Positions 61,355-64,000 of a stretch of 64,000 nt of DNA are shown one piece after another. How positions within the stretch are numbered: the first letter of the stretch is position 1; each line of letters opens with the position of its first letter. The DNA lies in the NCBI GenBank assembly GCA_947497315.1, contig CANMFX010000001.1, positions 1,054,001 through 1,118,000 of the forward strand, written 5' to 3'. Source of the DNA: an uncultured Sphingomonadaceae bacterium. Its GTDB lineage: Bacteria; Pseudomonadota; Alphaproteobacteria; Sphingomonadales; Sphingomonadaceae. The notes under the pieces were generated by a model. That model ran no database searches. It was not told the origin of the DNA and saw only the letters and a program-made list of their open reading frames with translations. Made by a program: the position numbers and the translations under genes.

Positions 61355-63655
61355 CTAGTTGACACGGCCACCAAATTTATAGGTGGCTCTTATCGTCCAA
61401 CGCCCAGGCTGGTTGAAATAGGTGTCCTGATTACCGAAAGAGGCCACCAGATACCGTTTGTTGAAACAGTTTGAACATTCGACGGCAAAGTTCAGCTGAT
61501 CTCCAAAAGGTTTGAAGTCGATACCGGCATTTACCAGAACATAGCCATCCGCTGGGCCTACGCCGCGCGTTGATACTTCCTGATCAGACACCATGCGAAT
61601 ACTGCCACGCGGGCTGATCATCGCATCGCCGATTTCGATATCATAGGATCCGCCCAGTGTTACCTGAACATCCGGACTGCGTTTGGGTTCGATGAGCTCG
61701 CAGTTCACATCAAAGACCGACACGGTTCCATTTGGTGGAACGCAAGCGGCGATGTCTGCCTCACTGGCTTCATATCGGGCATCCATTATACCCAGTGCTG
61801 CATAAAGATTCAGATTCCGAACCGGACTAATAAACGCTTCCACCTCAAGGCCGGTATTGAGCAACTTACCTGCGTTACCGATGGCAAAGACGCCTTGGGC
61901 AATGGCCGTGTTGACCTGCAGGTCTTTGGCTTCGAGATAGAAGGCGGTCGCAGCAATAGAGAAGTCACGACCGAAATTCAGTCTTGTGCCAGCTTCATAA
62001 GACCAGACTTTCTCCGATCCAAAGGGCTGCAATCCGGACGCCGTATTGACACGAGCGTTCCAGCCGCCGGAGCGGAAACCACGGGTGGCAGAAGCGTAGA
62101 ACATCAAATCGTCATCGGGCTCAAACTGCAGAGCAAAGCGCGGTGTCCAAACTTTCTCGCGCTGGTCGATGGGAATGCCGAGCGCAATCATGTTTGCCGT
62201 AGTCAGATCTGTAATATCACCGACCGGGCGATTGTCCGAAATGCGAAAATCCTTTTTCTCATCTGTGTAACGGACACCGGCTGTTGCGGTAATCTGGTCG
62301 GAGAGCGCGAAATCGCCTTGGATATAGCCGGCAATATTTTCCGTATCATTGCTGATTATCCGATCGCGTGATGGTGTCGGTCCGGCAAAATAGGCGGCAA
62401 AGTCACTACGGTTTTCTTCTTTCAAATAGAATAAACCAGCTGTCAGGTTGAGGAAATCATCAAACAGCGAACCATTATATTTGAGTTCGGCCGAATATTG
62501 TTTGAAATCGCCAATATTGTCGATGATGAAAATGTCATCCAATGCCGGGTTTGCCGGAGATGGAAACTGCATGAACGCATCAAATTGCGGTAATGGGAAA
62601 TTCACCAGAAAGTCATTTTCAACCTTGCGATAGCCCATGATCAACGAAATGGATCCATTGTCCATTTCATATGTAAGATTGGATGACGTGTTGTAGGATT
62701 TGGTTAGGCTGCCATAATCCGCCTTGGACACAGCGCCCGGGAAAACGGCATCCAGCCCCAAGGGGAGGATGGAGGTGGATACCAGATCAACGTCACCATA
62801 ATTGCCAGATGTTCTGACTGGCCCAGTGGCAGCGTCGGTATCCAGATTGATATCCCGGCCCGTAATGTTGGTACCGCTATCGCGAATATAGTCGCCGACG
62901 ACGTACCAGTTGAGATCGTCCGTCAGGTCGATGTCAATGGCAATGCGGCCGCCATAAGCGTTGCGGTCATTAATATTGCGGTCGAGGGCTGTGTTTTCCA
63001 GCCAACCATTATCATCGACATAGAATCCGCTGACAAGGAACCGGACGCGTTCCGATAGTGGTAGATCGACGGAGCCACGCAGGGTTATCTCATCGAACCG
63101 GCCATAGCTGGCTTCGGCAAAGCCTCCAAATTCCTCACCAGGCCTACGGAGAACGACGTTAATTGCGCCGCCGGTGGTGTTCTTGCCAAAAAGCGTTCCC
63201 TGGGGGCCGCGCAGAACTTCTGTTCGCTCTATATCGAACAGGGCAATATTATTGCCGTTCTGGCGCGCATAGAAAATCTCGTCGACATAGGTACCTACGG
63301 CGGGGTCGAACGTCGGGAAGGATTCGTCCTGACCTTGCCCGCGCAGGAAGTAGACATTGGCACTTCCCAGCGAAGTGTTGTTGCTGCCGACGAGGTTGGG
63401 AAGGGTGTCGACGAGATCGATGGTTTTCTTCACCGCCAAAGTATCGAGCTGTTTTGGGGTAAAAGCGGAAATCGCGATCGGAACATCCTGGATGCTTTGC
63501 TCACGACGCTGGGCGGTCACAATGATGACGTTATCGCTGGTTTCAGCTGCATCTGATTGGTCGCCGTCCTGTGCATGGACGGGGGCGCCGGCTAGCGCCG
63601 CCAGTGCCAATCCAAAAATGGCAGTATTTCGATAGATTGCTTTGCGCGATATCAT
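61355..63655 (-). CDS. TonB-dependent receptor under TTGTCnnGACAA control
   Basis: Outer-membrane receptor of 766 residues. The signal peptide covers residues 1-28 (ending APVHA), a TonB-box-like NVIIVTAQRREQS follows near residue 42, and the plug contains FLRGQGQDE and VLRGPQGTLFGKNTTGGAINV near residue 150. The last residues (YKFGGRVN) differ slightly from the usual terminal Phe. The ATG at 63655 follows GGGAGACA. Operator site 4 lies about 55 bp upstream, so this receptor is the probable uptake port for the 47.5-61 kb pathway. Confidence 0.93.
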   Translation of the reverse strand: MISRKAIYRNTAIFGLALAALAGAPVHAQDGDQSDAAETSDNVIIVTAQRREQSIQDVPIAISAFTPKQLDTLAVKKTIDLVDTLPNLVGSNNTSLGSANVYFLRGQGQDESFPTFDPAVGTYVDEIFYARQNGNNIALFDIERTEVLRGPQGTLFGKNTTGGAINVVLRRPGEEFGGFAEASYGRFDEITLRGSVDLPLSERVRFLVSGFYVDDNGWLENTALDRNINDRNAYGGRIAIDIDLTDDLNWYVVGDYIRDSGTNITGRDINLDTDAATGPVRTSGNYGDVDLVSTSILPLGLDAVFPGAVSKADYGSLTKSYNTSSNLTYEMDNGSISLIMGYRKVENDFLVNFPLPQFDAFMQFPSPANPALDDIFIIDNIGDFKQYSAELKYNGSLFDDFLNLTAGLFYLKEENRSDFAAYFAGPTPSRDRIISNDTENIAGYIQGDFALSDQITATAGVRYTDEKKDFRISDNRPVGDITDLTTANMIALGIPIDQREKVWTPRFALQFEPDDDLMFYASATRGFRSGGWNARVNTASGLQPFGSEKVWSYEAGTRLNFGRDFSIAATAFYLEAKDLQVNTAIAQGVFAIGNAGKLLNTGLEVEAFISPVRNLNLYAALGIMDARYEASEADIAACVPPNGTVSVFDVNCELIEPKRSPDVQVTLGGSYDIEIGDAMISPRGSIRMVSDQEVSTRGVGPADGYVLVNAGIDFKPFGDQLNFAVECSNCFNKRYLVASFGNQDTYFNQPGRWTIRATYKFGGRVN

Positions 63656-63707
63656 TGTTTGTCTCCCTGGTTCCCGACATTTCTAGAATGCTTGATTTGC
63701 ATCCAAG

Positions 63708-63719
63708 TTGTCCAGACAA
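63708..63719. promoter_or_regulatory. TTGTCnnGACAA operator, site 4
   Basis: TTGTCCAGACAA, matching the consensus in every conserved position, lies about 53 bp upstream of the TonB receptor start, in the gap before the LysR-like gene. Confidence 0.72.
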
Positions 63720-63808
63720 ATTTTAGGAGTCTTGGCTAGTCTTCTTGATAGGGTCAGCGCTAACAACCAACAGTGCGTTATCTACAACCAATTGGATTTT
63801 CGGGAGCT

Positions 63809-64000
63809 TTATGACTTTTCCGCCACAGTCATGCCGCGCAACTGATTGATGCCGACCACAGACCGGCAGGCGGCGATCAGCTCATTTTTCAGGCTCTGGG
63901 CTGCCGGTTGCAGCAAGGAATTACGGCGAATCGCAAAATAGGCGGTACGTGCCACCGGAAATTCTGTTCCCTCGATGATATGATATTGGGCGCGTTCCTC
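63809..64000 (-). CDS. LysR-type regulator, C-terminal fragment
   Basis: The last 63 codons of a gene that continues past the right edge. The text (VARTAYFAIRRNSLLQPAAQSLKNELIAAC) is the typical end of a LysR effector domain: a final strand with ARR/IRR, then the helix following PAA. Family assignment is moderate because the DNA-binding part is outside the window. It is transcribed toward the TonB receptor. Such a regulator could control the pathway, but the TTGTCnnGACAA palindrome is not of LysR form (T-N11-A), so it is not an obvious match. Confidence 0.6.
   Translation of the reverse strand, partial: EERAQYHIIEGTEFPVARTAYFAIRRNSLLQPAAQSLKNELIAACRSVVGINQLRGMTVAEKS

Noticed and set aside
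1-64000. tRNA, rRNA, insertion sequences, phage genes, CRISPR arrays, integrase or attachment sites
   Set aside because: None seen. No direct repeats, transposase motifs or repeat-spacer arrays stand out, so the block does not look recently mobile.

Overview
The window looks like chromosomal DNA from an alphaproteobacterium of the order Sphingomonadales (Sphingopyxis, Sphingorhabdus or Parasphingorhabdus-like). This rests on general character, not a database match: moderate G+C, three TonB-dependent receptors, an isoquinoline-oxidoreductase-type molybdenum hydroxylase, the DUF4129-DUF4350-MoxR-DUF58-SpoIIM-RDD operon, and many SDR, acyl-CoA dehydrogenase, CoA-transferase and KstD-like genes. 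I see no tRNA, rRNA, insertion sequence, phage gene or CRISPR array. Genes are tightly packed, many stop/start codons overlap by 1 to 4 nt, and no gap exceeds 300 bp.

Layout. 1-2.4 kb: an Oar-type TonB-dependent receptor, cut by the left edge. 2.7-7.7 kb: nucleoside genes (uridine kinase, 2-oxoglutarate oxygenase, NupC-type transporter), a LOG protein, a queuosine-precursor transporter and a TraB/ChaN-like lipoprotein. 7.7-11.5 kb: a molybdenum hydroxylase (IorAB type) with a cytochrome c and a MocA-type nucleotidyltransferase. 11.6-18.8 kb: a membrane protein and the six-gene MoxR operon. 19-26 kb: a two-subunit acyl-CoA dehydrogenase, an MFS carrier, three SDRs and XdhC.

26-37 kb: a catabolic block with HyuA/HyuB ATP-dependent cyclic-amide hydrolase, HMG-CoA lyase, CoA-transferase, a GntR/FCD regulator, an Asp/Glu-racemase-fold protein without its cysteines, two SnoaL-like proteins and a TonB receptor. 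An identical palindrome, ATTGTATACAAT, lies at both outward-facing promoters around the regulator, so this block is probably its regulon.

38-64 kb: a second and larger catabolic block. Two divergent operons start at 47.5 kb. Leftward: alpha/beta hydrolase, lipocalin-like protein, LeuC/LeuD-type hydro-lyase, a second HMG-CoA-lyase-type enzyme, a second CoA-transferase, then a KstD-like flavoprotein and an NmrA-like protein. Rightward: isochorismatase-fold amidase, two PuuE-type deacetylase-fold hydrolases, aldehyde dehydrogenase, methyltransferase-fold protein, small protein and alcohol dehydrogenase. Further right are a nitrilase-fold protein, a FAD oxidase, an MFS carrier, a second methyltransferase/small-protein pair, a TonB receptor and the tail of a LysR-type regulator. 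A second palindrome, TTGTC-N2-GACAA, lies upstream of every transcription unit here, twice at the 47.5 kb divergent promoter.

Reading the two operons together, I infer a route for a nitrogen-containing cyclic imide or half-amide. The ring would be opened (PuuE-type) and the half-amide deaminated (isochorismatase/NicF type). The unsaturated diacid would be hydrated (LeuCD type), activated with CoA and cleaved by an HMG-CoA-lyase-type enzyme. The substrate is not known. The regulon is the strongest candidate for an undescribed system here, and the duplicated methyltransferase-fold plus small-protein module is its least explained part.
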